A stretch of DNA of 55,469 bases, from the IMG/VR virus record IMGVR_UViG_3300036861_000067, positions 1-55,469 of that record, one strand, 5' to 3'. This DNA is from a virus. Shown piece by piece: positions 1-9,905 of this stretch. Numbering within the stretch: position 1 is the stretch's first letter; each line of letters starts with the position of its first letter. Under the pieces are notes generated by a model. That model ran no database searches and had not been told where the DNA came from. It saw only the letters and a list, made by a program, of their open reading frames with translations. The position numbers were made by a program, and so were the translations under genes.

Positions 1-163
1 GACTTAGGCACCAAAGGTGTAGTGGGTGGGGCAATCAATACGATTTCCGAAGCGGTGACAACGGCAACGATTGGCCTGTCTTATACCGCCCAATGGAAAT
101 CCACCAAACTTGCTTATGCCCAGCCGGGTGAATCCTTGTCGCTGACCCATCCTAAGCGGGTTG
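1..163. repeat. Terminal overlap, left copy (same as 55307-55469)
   Basis: Bases 1-163 match 55307-55469 except at one position: a at 37 versus g at 55343. Both copies sit in the same frame of one tail gene, so joining them gives a continuous reading frame. This is most simply an assembly overlap of a circular or circularly permuted genome. A true direct terminal repeat is less likely because it would lie inside a structural gene and should be identical at both ends. The mismatch changes an Asn codon (left) to Asp (right). Confidence 0.9.
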
Positions 164-426
164 TCCAGGTTGGTTTCGTATTGGCCGACGCCTACGCGCA
201 GAGTTTGAAGTTTGGCCCTGATTTCACCACTTTGGATGATTTGCCACTTTATGAGCAGGATTTGGCGATAGTGGTCAGTACCGTAGATACAGCATACGAT
301 GAAAAGCTGATTGAGTTCCCCGGTGAGTGGAGCAGCGATTCTCGCGTTTGCCTACAAGCCGCTAGCCCGCGCCCGGTTACGGTATTGGCCGCTGTGTTGT
401 CCTATGACACAAATGAAAAATCATGA
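1..426 (+). CDS. Tail tubular protein B-like, C-terminal part (gene continues from 53060)
   Basis: The window opens inside this gene. Reading from base 1 gives the last 141 residues, ending at TGA 424-426. The gene begins at 53060, and joining 53060-55306 to 1-426 gives a protein of about 890 residues. Tail tubular protein B (T7 gp12 type) forms the tail nozzle. The assignment rests on position directly after a tail tubular A-like gene and before internal virion genes, on length, and on a beta-rich, low-cysteine composition. The stop overlaps the start of the next gene as ATGA, so the two are translationally coupled. Confidence 0.8.
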   Translation, partial: DLGTKGVVGGAINTISEAVTTATIGLSYTAQWKSTKLAYAQPGESLSLTHPKRVVQVGFVLADAYAQSLKFGPDFTTLDDLPLYEQDLAIVVSTVDTAYDEKLIEFPGEWSSDSRVCLQAASPRPVTVLAAVLSYDTNEKS

Positions 427-776
427 AGATCGTACCGGCAACCGAAGGACTGATTCGGGAATATTACGGCGACGAGCCAATACCAACTATGCGAGCCTGG
501 GTAGTCCTGGATGGTGAGAAACCGGTAGCGGTTGGTGGATTCGTCAGGATAAGCCAGAAGGTGATGGCTGTGTTTTCAGAATCCAAAGAGGGTGAGCGGG
601 AACAGCATAAGTTGACGGCTTTGAAATTTGCCAAGACGCTGATGAAGATTGCTGACGAACATGATTGGACTTTGGTGGCTGACCCAGCATGTGATATTGA
701 AACGGCTACCAAGTTCTTAGCCCACTTGGGATTTGAACCGAATGAGAATGGAGTGTACGTAAGATGGGCGGATTAA
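423..776 (+). CDS. GNAT-like acetyltransferase-fold phage protein
   Basis: This 117-residue protein overlaps the preceding tail gene by 4 bases and the next gene by 13. It opens with MKIVPATEGLIREYYG and contains RAWVVLDGEKPVAVGGF, a pattern like the central strands of the GNAT fold. The end, with a LGFEPNENGVYVRW-type segment, resembles the final strand of GNAT domains. The usual R/QxxGxG/A acetyl-CoA loop is not obvious, so it may be a catalytically inactive or structural derivative. Small GNAT-like genes are often found between tail tubular B and internal virion genes in podoviruses. Whether it is part of the virion is unknown. Confidence 0.6.
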   Translation: MKIVPATEGLIREYYGDEPIPTMRAWVVLDGEKPVAVGGFVRISQKVMAVFSESKEGEREQHKLTALKFAKTLMKIADEHDWTLVADPACDIETATKFLAHLGFEPNENGVYVRWAD

Positions 777-1384
777 CATCCATAGGGCCGGCACTGCAAA
801 TAGGTGGTGCTATCGGAAGTGCTTTCGGCCAACGCTCTGCTGCGAAAGCGCAGCAAGCGCAGTTCAACGCTGCCGCGCAAAACGAGAGGGTAGCTTCCGA
901 GTTTGAAGCCAAGCAGGCCGACTATCTGGCGGGGCAAGCCAAAGCTGTTTCACAGATAGAAGGCTACCAGCAGCGCAAAGCCGCCGCTTTGCTTGCGTCC
1001 AAAGCCCTCGCCAATGCCGCAGGAAGCGGCGCAGGCACGTCCGACCCGACCGTGGTGGATCTGATTAGCGATATTTACGCCGAAGGCGCGTACCGGTCCG
1101 CGCTGGCCGCCTATGAGGGGGAAGAACAAGCCCGCAGCTACACCATCGCTGCGCAGGCCCGCCGCTTGGGTGGGCAAAGCGCCGCCGCTGCCAGAACCGC
1201 CGAAGGCGCGAATATCGCCCGCGCCGGTCAGATGTCCATGTTCTCCACTTTGTTGAAGGGGGGTTCATCTTTTCTGGACCGTTATGGTGAAACCTTCAGC
1301 AAAGCGCCCGCTCCGTCAGGTGGATCTGCTGTAACTGCGACTTATGGCGCTGGGCCATTCGCCGGGTATAACTTCGGGGGCTAA
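764..1384 (+). CDS. Internal virion protein, T7 gp14-like
   Basis: This 206-residue protein is Ala-, Gln- and Arg-rich and begins with a glycine-rich hydrophobic stretch (residues 1-22), followed by a long helical region of AAKAQQAQFNAAAQNE type. Internal virion protein B of T7-like phages has this layout and is ejected to help form the channel through the host envelope. The start overlaps the previous gene and has GGAG about 10 bases upstream. It sits immediately before gp15- and gp16-like genes, which fixes its place in the ejectosome set. Confidence 0.75.
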   Translation: MGGLTSIGPALQIGGAIGSAFGQRSAAKAQQAQFNAAAQNERVASEFEAKQADYLAGQAKAVSQIEGYQQRKAAALLASKALANAAGSGAGTSDPTVVDLISDIYAEGAYRSALAAYEGEEQARSYTIAAQARRLGGQSAAAARTAEGANIARAGQMSMFSTLLKGGSSFLDRYGETFSKAPAPSGGSAVTATYGAGPFAGYNFGG

Positions 1385-1386
1385 CC

Positions 1387-3273
1387 ATGCCTAAGCTGCC
1401 AACTGTAGAACAATTAGGCCAAACACCAACACCATCAGTGCGCGGTGGCGTCACGCCTTTGAATCTGGCAACTCCGAACTTATCCCATGCCGCGCAAGCC
1501 GAAGCCGAGTTTGGCCAAGCCATGGCCGGTCTGGGCGATACCCTTGGTAAACTGGCGCAAAAAGAAAAGCTGAACCTGGACACATTGCGCAAGACGGAAG
1601 CAATCAACCAGTTGAAATCCGGTTACATGAAACTGCAAACCGGTGATCCAGAAACCGGGGCTGAAGGCTTTAGCCAAGTTCTGAATGGTGATGCAGTCAA
1701 GCGGCCATTGGTGGAAGAATACCGGCAGAAGCGCCAGGATTTGAAAGACAAGATTCGGGAAAGTCTTTCCAGCGAAGAACAGAAGATCCAGTTCGACCGG
1801 GAAGCTGTTGTAGAAGATCAAATGCATGACTCGCGTTTGTACCAGCACATTGCCCAGCAATCGGTGAATTACCGGAAAGTAAATTTTGAAGCCGCTAAGG
1901 AATTGGACCGTAACATCGCCGCGCTGAACTGGAATAAGCCTGGCGAAATCCAGATGGCGATCTTGCGCATGCAAGTGAACGTCAAGCATGAACTGCGAAT
2001 GGAAGGCTATGACGATGCCCGTCCACAGGACAGGAACACCATCGATGCGGTGCTGACCGCCGAGGAATCCAAGCTTCACGATGCGGTTATCCGCACCATG
2101 TTGATGAACGGCAGTGATGCTGCTGCGCTGAACTATTTCAAATCTATCGAGAACGAACCCGGAAGGTTGACGCCGGAAGCAAGATCGCAACTTGGAACGA
2201 TGGTGCATGCTTCATCTGTGGATGGTGAAGCTGCTGCTATCGCCAAAGAGATTTTCGACCGGCATGCCGGGACTGATGTCAACGCCGCTACCAATCTAGA
2301 ACTGTTAATGAATGAAGTGGATGCTTTGCCTGTTAGCCAACAGATCAAAGACAAAGCTAAAGCGAATTTGTCTCAAAGGGCGCATGTGCGCGACTACACC
2401 GCAGGGGAACTCAATAAGCAAAATGTAGCTACTCTATTGGGTAAGTTCGAGAAAGGTGTACCACTGGAACAACTCCAACGCGACCCGGCTTGGATGGCAC
2501 TGGCCGGCACTGGTGAACAAGCGGAATTAACCAAATACATGAATGATCGCGGCTATACCCTTCAGCAACGCGCTGCGCATGATGCCGAATATGAGGAAGG
2601 CTTGAAGTCACGGGCTGGCTTTAAAAAATATTGGGAACTGTCGAATCCTATGGTGTTGTCTGGTATGACCGAAGCACAGATCCTGGCGCTGGCGCCAACG
2701 CTGGGTCAGCGCCTGACTGGCAATTTGATGGAAATGAAACGTCGTGTTTCCACCGCTGACGGCAGACATGCGGTTCAACTGGATGCCGACATGTTCAATA
2801 TCTATGCAGCTAAAGCAGGACTAGATCCATATAAGACCAAGCAAAGCGCCGAATCGAAAGAGAAGCTAGGCCGGCTGCGCAACTTCGTTGAAGGCGTGAT
2901 CGATGTCAAACAGCGGATTCTGAAGCGTGAACTATATCGTGAAGAAAAAGAAGAACTGATGGAAAAAGAAATCAATCGTGTGGTGCAAACACCGACTTGG
3001 TTGTTTGGCCTGGCTGGCGGTAAGAAAGTGCCGGCTGCCACCGTCACGCCGGAAGATCGCTCCAAGTACATTGTCCGGTTTGAAAAAATCCCGCCTGACT
3101 GGACGTTGGCGTTTGCCAATAAGCTACGGTCTGAAGGGATAGTTCCGCAGAGATGGACTCCACAGCAAATCTATCGCGCCAAGAAAAGCGCCTTTGAGCA
3201 TGCCTATGTAATCGACCAGACAGGCGGCACCCTCAAAGAAGCCTTGGAAGCATTCGGAGCGCCCATCCGATGA
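1387..3273 (+). CDS. Internal virion protein, T7 gp15-like
   Basis: This 628-residue, largely helical, charged protein follows the gp14-like gene by 2 bases and overlaps the gp16-like gene by 4. It contains long coiled-coil-like stretches (residues about 40-250) and no catalytic motif that I recognise. By order and size it matches the second ejected internal core protein of T7-like podoviruses, which builds the tube between the outer and inner membranes during DNA ejection. The call rests on synteny and composition rather than a sequence signature. Confidence 0.7.
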   Translation: MPKLPTVEQLGQTPTPSVRGGVTPLNLATPNLSHAAQAEAEFGQAMAGLGDTLGKLAQKEKLNLDTLRKTEAINQLKSGYMKLQTGDPETGAEGFSQVLNGDAVKRPLVEEYRQKRQDLKDKIRESLSSEEQKIQFDREAVVEDQMHDSRLYQHIAQQSVNYRKVNFEAAKELDRNIAALNWNKPGEIQMAILRMQVNVKHELRMEGYDDARPQDRNTIDAVLTAEESKLHDAVIRTMLMNGSDAAALNYFKSIENEPGRLTPEARSQLGTMVHASSVDGEAAAIAKEIFDRHAGTDVNAATNLELLMNEVDALPVSQQIKDKAKANLSQRAHVRDYTAGELNKQNVATLLGKFEKGVPLEQLQRDPAWMALAGTGEQAELTKYMNDRGYTLQQRAAHDAEYEEGLKSRAGFKKYWELSNPMVLSGMTEAQILALAPTLGQRLTGNLMEMKRRVSTADGRHAVQLDADMFNIYAAKAGLDPYKTKQSAESKEKLGRLRNFVEGVIDVKQRILKRELYREEKEELMEKEINRVVQTPTWLFGLAGGKKVPAATVTPEDRSKYIVRFEKIPPDWTLAFANKLRSEGIVPQRWTPQQIYRAKKSAFEHAYVIDQTGGTLKEALEAFGAPIR

Positions 3274-6200
3274 CGCCCCTAGAATTCTTTATTTCCAAAG
3301 GCTGGAGCAACGAACAAGCCCAAGGGATTGTGGCCAACCTGTCGCGTGAATCCGCATTTAATCACAATGCGGTGGGTGACAACGGCCAAGCTTATGGCCT
3401 TGCCCAATGGCACCATGACCGCCAAGCTAATTTTCAGAAAGTCTTTAATAAAAGTATTCGCCAATCCAGTTTTGAAGAACAATTGGCATTCGTTCACCAT
3501 GAGCTGACTCAAGGTGCTGAACAAGCAGCCGGCAATCGCTTGAAGCAAGTCAAAACCGCTGCCGACGCTGAATCCGTGGTACGTCAATACTACGAGCGCC
3601 CAGCCAAGACAGCCGCTATCGCCGCCGCTGGCCGTGCCAGTGTGGATCTTTTCCAGAAGACAACAGCCAAGCCGCCCATCACCTTATTCGGTGGTGAAGC
3701 CGCTGTTCGTCGTACCCAAGCCGGTGATTTGTTCCAAGGCAATGCCGGGCAAGATGCAGCATTGACCAATTCGGTCATGACCAAGAACGACAAGGCGGCG
3801 CGAATTCTGCAAATGCAGTTCAAGACCGGCCTGCCGACTTCGGTGATTGAGAGCAACCTGGATAAGATCGAACAGGAAACCAAACGTGCCGATTTCAATG
3901 TAGAGAAGTTCCGTGCGCAAAGTCCATTGCTGGCTGCTTGGTTGGCCAAGAATCCCATGCATGGCGCGGTGGCTCAAGATGACTATCACAGCCTGACAGC
4001 CTTGGAGCAATTGTGGGCCACAGCCAAAGCTCTGCCGCAAGGGATAACCGAAGCGGCTAAAGGACTTCAACTATCTTACCTGGACTATGAAGCCGCAGCC
4101 GGCACCATCTCACCGCAACAGGATTTGGAACGCAAACGGTTGGCCAGTGAAGTAGAATCCACGTCGATGCAGAACATGGAAGGTGCGCCATCATGGACCA
4201 AGGCGCTGGGTTTGCTCGTAGGGCAACTTGCACCAATGGGGGCTGAAGCTGTCAAGCAAGGCGCTGAGAAAGGCATAGCATTAGGTGCGCCGGCTGGGAT
4301 GGCGATGGGTGCGCTATATGGCGGTACTGCCGGTTCGATTATTCCTGGCGCTGGTACGCTGGTAGGTGTGGAAGCAGGCGCACTTGCCGGTGGCGTTTTC
4401 GGTGGCGTGCAAGGTATGCGTACTGTCGCCACGGCTTCTTTTGCCGAGCAAACCTATCGGCAAGCGGTGGGTAATGCCTACCGCCAATTTGAAGGAATCA
4501 AAGATGCGGATGGCAATCCTATCGACCCTACTGCTGCAAGAATGGCTGCAATCATGGTGGGCATTCCAAATACTGCTATTCAATTCGCAAGCCTATCTAA
4601 AATCCTTAAAGCGGTCCCTGGTGGGGAAAAGCTAATCGGCGTGCTCCCTAAAGACGCGATGGCGAAAGTCCTGGCGCGTCCTTCAGTCATGGCCGCCGTC
4701 AAGGGTTTCAGCAAGCGATATGCTGGCGCAGTTGGGTCTGTCGCCTTCATGACCGGACTTCAGCAAATGGTGAATATCATCGGGCGAGAAGTCGCCACTG
4801 GTGATGTCGGCGCTGGTGTCACCCGGCAGGATTGGCAATCTATTGTTGAATCGGCGGTTATAGGCGCAAAAGGTGTGGCCATGTTGGGTGGGGCTGTTTC
4901 CGCACCCAAAGTGATAGAGCTGTACCACGATATGAACAAGGCCGCCAAGACCGAGCAATTCATGAAGGATCTTGGCAATATCACTTCCGAATCCAAAGTC
5001 TACAAGGAATCGCCACAGGCTCTGCGCGATTACGTAGATCATCTAAAGGAGAGCGGGCCAGTCAAGGATGTGTTCATCTCGGTGGATAAGTGGGATGCGT
5101 TATTCCAAGACCAAGCGCCGGACGCCGCCAAGGAAGTATTCGGCAATCTGGACCAATATCTAGAGGCCAAGACGATTGGCGGGCCTGACGGCCACGGTGA
5201 TCTGGTAGTCCCGATTGGGTTGTACGCCGAGAAATTGGCCGGCACCAAATTCCATGAAGCCTTGATTGGTGACACCCGGTTGGGGCCGAATGAGCTGACG
5301 CCAAACGAAGCGCGAGCAATAGCCCGCAGCGAACCTGAAATCGTAGAGGCACTTAAAAAAGAAATGGCAGAAACGGATGCCAAGAACCAGCCACTGCTAA
5401 CTATCTATGGTGACGTTTACCAAAAGGCGTTGATGGCTGGCCGGAATGCTTTTGAGGCAAACCGTGAAGCTGGCGCTTACGTTTCGCGGCTTGTGTCCCG
5501 CGCTTCCCGCCTGAACATGGACCCGCTGGCACTATACAACGAACAACCGTTGACCTTGAGGGAAGGGCTGCCGCCTGAAGCGCAGGACGCACTGCAGAAG
5601 TACAACCAGCAATTGGTGGAACCCGCCGTCCCAACGCCGCAGCGCCTGCCACTGCCTGGGGGCAAGATCAAATTACCCAAGGCCACGCCGATTGAGACAA
5701 AGACCGCCGTTGATGCCCTGGCCGCCGCCCAAGCCAGTGAACAGGATTTCGGCGTCTTTGGTGCCACCATCCACCCGACTAAGGGCAACTTGTCCGGCCA
5801 AGAAGGTGTGGCCGTAGCCGGTTATCCGCAGCGTGGTGTCGTGACCGATGGCGCACCTACGGCGCGAGACATTGAAGTATTCATGCGCCGGAACCGTGAC
5901 ATCTTCAAGGCCGACAAGAACGCGGCGCTGGGGCTATGGGTTGATAGCGATACCGGCAAAGGCTACATCGACATCACCAATGTCCTGCCACGTGAACAAG
6001 CCGTGGCTCAGGGCGAATCCTTGGGTGAACTGGCCGTTTGGGATTTGGGCAAAGGTGAAGAAATCCGCCTGCCTACACAGAAGGAAGTTGGCCAGCAAGT
6101 GTTGTTCCAAGGCGAGCGTGGCGCTTCCATCCCCGGCAAGAACCTGATTGCTTTCCTGAAGGATTCGGACCCGACCACGTTTGTCCACGAAGCCAGTCAC

Positions 6201-9200
6201 CTTTGGCTGGAAGAACTGCGCCAGGATGCAATGCGCCGGGATGCACCAGAGCAATTGAAGGCCGATTGGGAAACCGCCAAGAAAGCAATTGGTGCCACCG
6301 ATTTGCAGATCCCGCTTGAAGCCCACGAGAAATTTGCCCGGATGGGCGAAGCCTATGTAATGAAGGGTGAAGCCCCGTCGCTGGGTCTAAGGGAAATCTT
6401 CGCCCAATGGAAAGAGTGGTTCATCAGGGTTTACAAGAATGCCGACATCCTTGGTGTGGAAATCTCGCCAGAAATGCGCGATGTGATGGACCGGTTGTGG
6501 GCCAGCGATGAAGCGATCAAAGCAGCACGCGAACGCAACACCTACGATGTGCTGCTGCTCAAGCGTGAGGATATGACTGAAGCCGAATGGAAGACTTACA
6601 CCGACATGATCGCTGAAGCCAAGGCCAAAGCAGAGGACACCTTCCGCGTCAAAGTCATGAAGGAATTACGCGCCGAGCGGCTGGAAGAATGGCGCAAGGA
6701 AAAGCGGACGCTCGAGAAATCAGTGCGTGCTGAAATCCTGGAGAACCCCATTTATCAGGCCGCCTATTTCCTGTGGGCCGGGCTGAAATCCGATGGCACC
6801 AAGATTGAAGGCTTGGCATCCACCAAACTGGATAAGCAAACTCTGCTGGACATGGGCGTGAATCTCAAAGACCTGCCATTCCGTTATACCGAAAACGGGT
6901 TGCATCCTGACGTGGTGGCACAGATGTTTGGGCTTCCATCTGGTGAAGCCCTGGTAAGGGAATTGATTGGCCTGCCTTCTCTGAAAAAAGCCATCGACGA
7001 AGAAGTCAAATATCGGATGCGCGAATCCCATGGCGATCTGATGCTTGACCCAAACTTCGAGGACAAGGTTGGCATGGAAGTACAGAATACCCGGCAGATC
7101 GACGTGTTCAATTTCGAGATGCGTATCCTCAAACGCATGGGTGCGAGAAAAGAAACCACTCACCCGGCAATCGTTAAGGACATCGCACGCCAGATCATTG
7201 GCCGGAAAAAGATAAGCGAACTGAATCCCAAGGTTTATGAGGCTGCCGCGCTGAAAGCGGCGCAGGAAGCCGACGACGCCATGTTGGGGCAGGAGTTCCG
7301 CGCCGGCACTGGACGCAACCTGGATAAAGCCCTGGATGCCAAAGCCCGCCAGATGCTGAACATCTATCTCTACCGGGAAGCGGTTGAAGCGCGGGAGACA
7401 GTGGACTCATGGACCAAAGTAACTAGGAAATTCCTGTCACGCTCTGACGAACGGCTGGCCCGCACCCGCAACATGGATATGGTCAACGCCGCCCGCGCTA
7501 TCGCATCAGTACATGGGATGGGTGTGGGTGGTGAGGCCGCCGCTGATGTGCATATGCGGGCACTGGCTGACTATGACCCGCAAACTTACATGGACATGAA
7601 AGACATCGTAGAGCTGGCATCTGCCGATGGCCGCACCATCGAAGACATGAGTTACGACGATTTCAAAACGGTGCAGGCTGCAATCGATGGATTATGGCAT
7701 TTGGCGGCACGCTCCAAGCAATCTGACATCGACGGCAAGATGATTGCTCGCAGCCAAATCGTTGGTGATCTGAACGGCATCACCAGTTCGTTGATTCCGC
7801 CAGGGTTCAAACGCGCCGGTTATGAGCGCAGGGCAACCAAGTGGGAAAAAACCAAACGGGATTTGCTTGGGGCTGGTGCCTTTATGCGCCGTATTGAGTT
7901 TTGGGTGGATGCGATGGATAGTGGCGACCCGCATGGATTCTTCCGCAAGTACATCTGGAACCCAATCAGTTTTGCTGCCGACATGTTCCGTGACCAGCGC
8001 CGGATCTACTTGGAAAAATATTTGGAATTGGTCAAATCCATTCCAAAAGATGTATTCGCACCAGGGAAAATCGATGCGGTGAAGGATCTGAATTATACCT
8101 TTGATGACAAGGTGCATTTGCTTGGTGCGATGATGCACATGGGTAACGATTCCAATCGTGCCAAATTCTTGATTCCAAAGGGTTGGGCTACCTTCGATGC
8201 CGAAGGCAATCTGGACACCAGCCGTTGGGATGCTTTCGTCAAACGAATGGAAGATGAGGGGGTAGTTACCAAAGCCGATTACGACTACATGCAGGCGGTA
8301 GGTGATCTGTTCGAGGAACTGAAGCCGGAAGCCTGGAAAACGCACAAGGAAATCTATGGCTTTTACCCGGATGAAGTCACCCGCCGCCCGTTCAAGACGC
8401 AATTTGGTGATTACGCTGGCTGGTATTACCCGGCGCTCGCTGATCCTTTCATGGTGGAGGATGCAGCAATCCACCAGGAAAAAGAAGCCATGGAGAGTAA
8501 GCCAAGTAGTTTCATCTTCCCGACTACCGGGCGCGGTTCATTACGAAATCGGAACGAGAACTATCGCACCCATCTTACGATGGACCTGGGGCTTATCCCC
8601 CAGCACATTGAAAAAGTCTTGCGCTTCACCCACATGGAGAAATATGTGAAGGATGTGGGCAGGATTATAACCGACAAGAATTTCAGGGAAGTACTTGCTA
8701 ACTTCGATTCAGAAATTGCCCAGGTGGCTTTGGTCCCTTGGCTGCAAAGATCCGCATTGCAACAGGTGGAACAACCGAGTGGACCGAGACTGCAAAACTA
8801 CGATCAATATGTGCATGCCTTGCGCACCAACGTTGCCATGAACAGCATGGTGTTTAATGCATCGGTGGCGCTTCAGCAATTGACGGGTATTTTCCAAGCA
8901 TCGACCAAAGTAGAATGGCGTTATCTGGCCGGCGCTCTGGTGCGTTACGTTACGTCACCAGGACAATACGCCAACGCGATTGCGGAAGATTCTTCTTTCA
9001 TGCGGAACCGGTCACACACAGTATTGTTCGAGATGCAGCGTAACATCGACAACATCATGCTGAATCCTTCGCGCTTCGATAAGGGTAAGGCCTTCATGCG
9101 TGAGCATGGCTACATCTTGACTTCAGCTATACAAAACATGGTGGATCATGTTGTATGGGGTGGCGCTTACGAGAAAGCTACACGAGAAGGCTATGGCGAA

Positions 9201-9905
9201 GTGGATGCGCGGCGAATCGCTGACAGCGCAGTGCGTGAAACCCAAGGCAGTTTCAATGCCGAGGATATTTCCCGGCTGGAAGCTGGCAACGCTTTCTCGC
9301 GACTATTCACTATGTTCTATTCCTACTTCAATATGTCGGCCAACCTGAATGCCACTGAGTTCATCAAGGCTCGCCGTCAAGGTGGCTTTGCCGGCGCCAG
9401 CCGCGCCCTATACGTCTACGCCTTCGGCTTCGCTATTCCGAATATCATTGCGGAAGCTATCTCTCAGGGAGTGAGCGGCGATCTGTGGGACGACAAAGAT
9501 GATGACGGTTATCTTGACACCATGGGTTCCATTTTCTTCGGTAGCCAAGTAAAAGGGCTGACCGCCATGGTTCCCGGCGCAGGCCAAGTCATTCAAGTCA
9601 TGGTGAATCGATTCGACGACAAGTGGTATAACGATCATATCAGCACGTCACCCGCAGTAAATGCCATCGAAGCGGCTGGCAGAGTTCCATATGACGCCTA
9701 CAAGATCGCTACCGAAGATGAGGTAGCCATGCGTGGTCCCATCCACGATGCTTTGACCTTGATCGGCCTGGTGTCCGGGGTGCCGGTCGGTCCGTTGGCT
9801 AAACCGCTGGGCTATATTGCTAACAGACAACAAGGCGAATATGAAGAACCTGAAAACGCCCTTGAGACTACACGCGGTCTAATTAGTGGAAGGGCTTCAC
9901 GATGA
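3270..9905 (+). CDS. Large polyvalent internal virion protein (gp16-like) with lysozyme and HExxH motifs
   Basis: At 2211 residues this is the largest gene. Residues 1-120 (LEFFISKGWSNEQAQGIVAN onward, with a Glu in LSRESAFN) match phage tail lysozyme domains that open peptidoglycan during DNA entry. A glycine-rich hydrophobic section lies at about 330-385. Residues about 830-940 have the pattern of a conserved domain of large phage polyvalent proteins (GLWVDSDTGKGYIDI). A zinc metallopeptidase-like HEASH motif lies at 973-977 (FVHEASHLWLEEL). The C-terminal half is helical, with a hydrophobic region near 1940-2010 and an acidic DDKDDDG stretch near 2074. It ends in ATGA coupling to the next gene. 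Known gp16 proteins are ejected and carry a transglycosylase; the added peptidase motif is typical of polyvalent ejected proteins. Confidence 0.8.
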   Translation: MTPLEFFISKGWSNEQAQGIVANLSRESAFNHNAVGDNGQAYGLAQWHHDRQANFQKVFNKSIRQSSFEEQLAFVHHELTQGAEQAAGNRLKQVKTAADAESVVRQYYERPAKTAAIAAAGRASVDLFQKTTAKPPITLFGGEAAVRRTQAGDLFQGNAGQDAALTNSVMTKNDKAARILQMQFKTGLPTSVIESNLDKIEQETKRADFNVEKFRAQSPLLAAWLAKNPMHGAVAQDDYHSLTALEQLWATAKALPQGITEAAKGLQLSYLDYEAAAGTISPQQDLERKRLASEVESTSMQNMEGAPSWTKALGLLVGQLAPMGAEAVKQGAEKGIALGAPAGMAMGALYGGTAGSIIPGAGTLVGVEAGALAGGVFGGVQGMRTVATASFAEQTYRQAVGNAYRQFEGIKDADGNPIDPTAARMAAIMVGIPNTAIQFASLSKILKAVPGGEKLIGVLPKDAMAKVLARPSVMAAVKGFSKRYAGAVGSVAFMTGLQQMVNIIGREVATGDVGAGVTRQDWQSIVESAVIGAKGVAMLGGAVSAPKVIELYHDMNKAAKTEQFMKDLGNITSESKVYKESPQALRDYVDHLKESGPVKDVFISVDKWDALFQDQAPDAAKEVFGNLDQYLEAKTIGGPDGHGDLVVPIGLYAEKLAGTKFHEALIGDTRLGPNELTPNEARAIARSEPEIVEALKKEMAETDAKNQPLLTIYGDVYQKALMAGRNAFEANREAGAYVSRLVSRASRLNMDPLALYNEQPLTLREGLPPEAQDALQKYNQQLVEPAVPTPQRLPLPGGKIKLPKATPIETKTAVDALAAAQASEQDFGVFGATIHPTKGNLSGQEGVAVAGYPQRGVVTDGAPTARDIEVFMRRNRDIFKADKNAALGLWVDSDTGKGYIDITNVLPREQAVAQGESLGELAVWDLGKGEEIRLPTQKEVGQQVLFQGERGASIPGKNLIAFLKDSDPTTFVHEASHLWLEELRQDAMRRDAPEQLKADWETAKKAIGATDLQIPLEAHEKFARMGEAYVMKGEAPSLGLREIFAQWKEWFIRVYKNADILGVEISPEMRDVMDRLWASDEAIKAARERNTYDVLLLKREDMTEAEWKTYTDMIAEAKAKAEDTFRVKVMKELRAERLEEWRKEKRTLEKSVRAEILENPIYQAAYFLWAGLKSDGTKIEGLASTKLDKQTLLDMGVNLKDLPFRYTENGLHPDVVAQMFGLPSGEALVRELIGLPSLKKAIDEEVKYRMRESHGDLMLDPNFEDKVGMEVQNTRQIDVFNFEMRILKRMGARKETTHPAIVKDIARQIIGRKKISELNPKVYEAAALKAAQEADDAMLGQEFRAGTGRNLDKALDAKARQMLNIYLYREAVEARETVDSWTKVTRKFLSRSDERLARTRNMDMVNAARAIASVHGMGVGGEAAADVHMRALADYDPQTYMDMKDIVELASADGRTIEDMSYDDFKTVQAAIDGLWHLAARSKQSDIDGKMIARSQIVGDLNGITSSLIPPGFKRAGYERRATKWEKTKRDLLGAGAFMRRIEFWVDAMDSGDPHGFFRKYIWNPISFAADMFRDQRRIYLEKYLELVKSIPKDVFAPGKIDAVKDLNYTFDDKVHLLGAMMHMGNDSNRAKFLIPKGWATFDAEGNLDTSRWDAFVKRMEDEGVVTKADYDYMQAVGDLFEELKPEAWKTHKEIYGFYPDEVTRRPFKTQFGDYAGWYYPALADPFMVEDAAIHQEKEAMESKPSSFIFPTTGRGSLRNRNENYRTHLTMDLGLIPQHIEKVLRFTHMEKYVKDVGRIITDKNFREVLANFDSEIAQVALVPWLQRSALQQVEQPSGPRLQNYDQYVHALRTNVAMNSMVFNASVALQQLTGIFQASTKVEWRYLAGALVRYVTSPGQYANAIAEDSSFMRNRSHTVLFEMQRNIDNIMLNPSRFDKGKAFMREHGYILTSAIQNMVDHVVWGGAYEKATREGYGEVDARRIADSAVRETQGSFNAEDISRLEAGNAFSRLFTMFYSYFNMSANLNATEFIKARRQGGFAGASRALYVYAFGFAIPNIIAEAISQGVSGDLWDDKDDDGYLDTMGSIFFGSQVKGLTAMVPGAGQVIQVMVNRFDDKWYNDHISTSPAVNAIEAAGRVPYDAYKIATEDEVAMRGPIHDALTLIGLVSGVPVGPLAKPLGYIANRQQGEYEEPENALETTRGLISGRASR

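Noticed and set aside
1-163. True T7-style direct terminal repeat
   Set aside because: The repeat lies inside a structural gene, stays in frame and has a mismatch, all better explained by overlap of a closed molecule.
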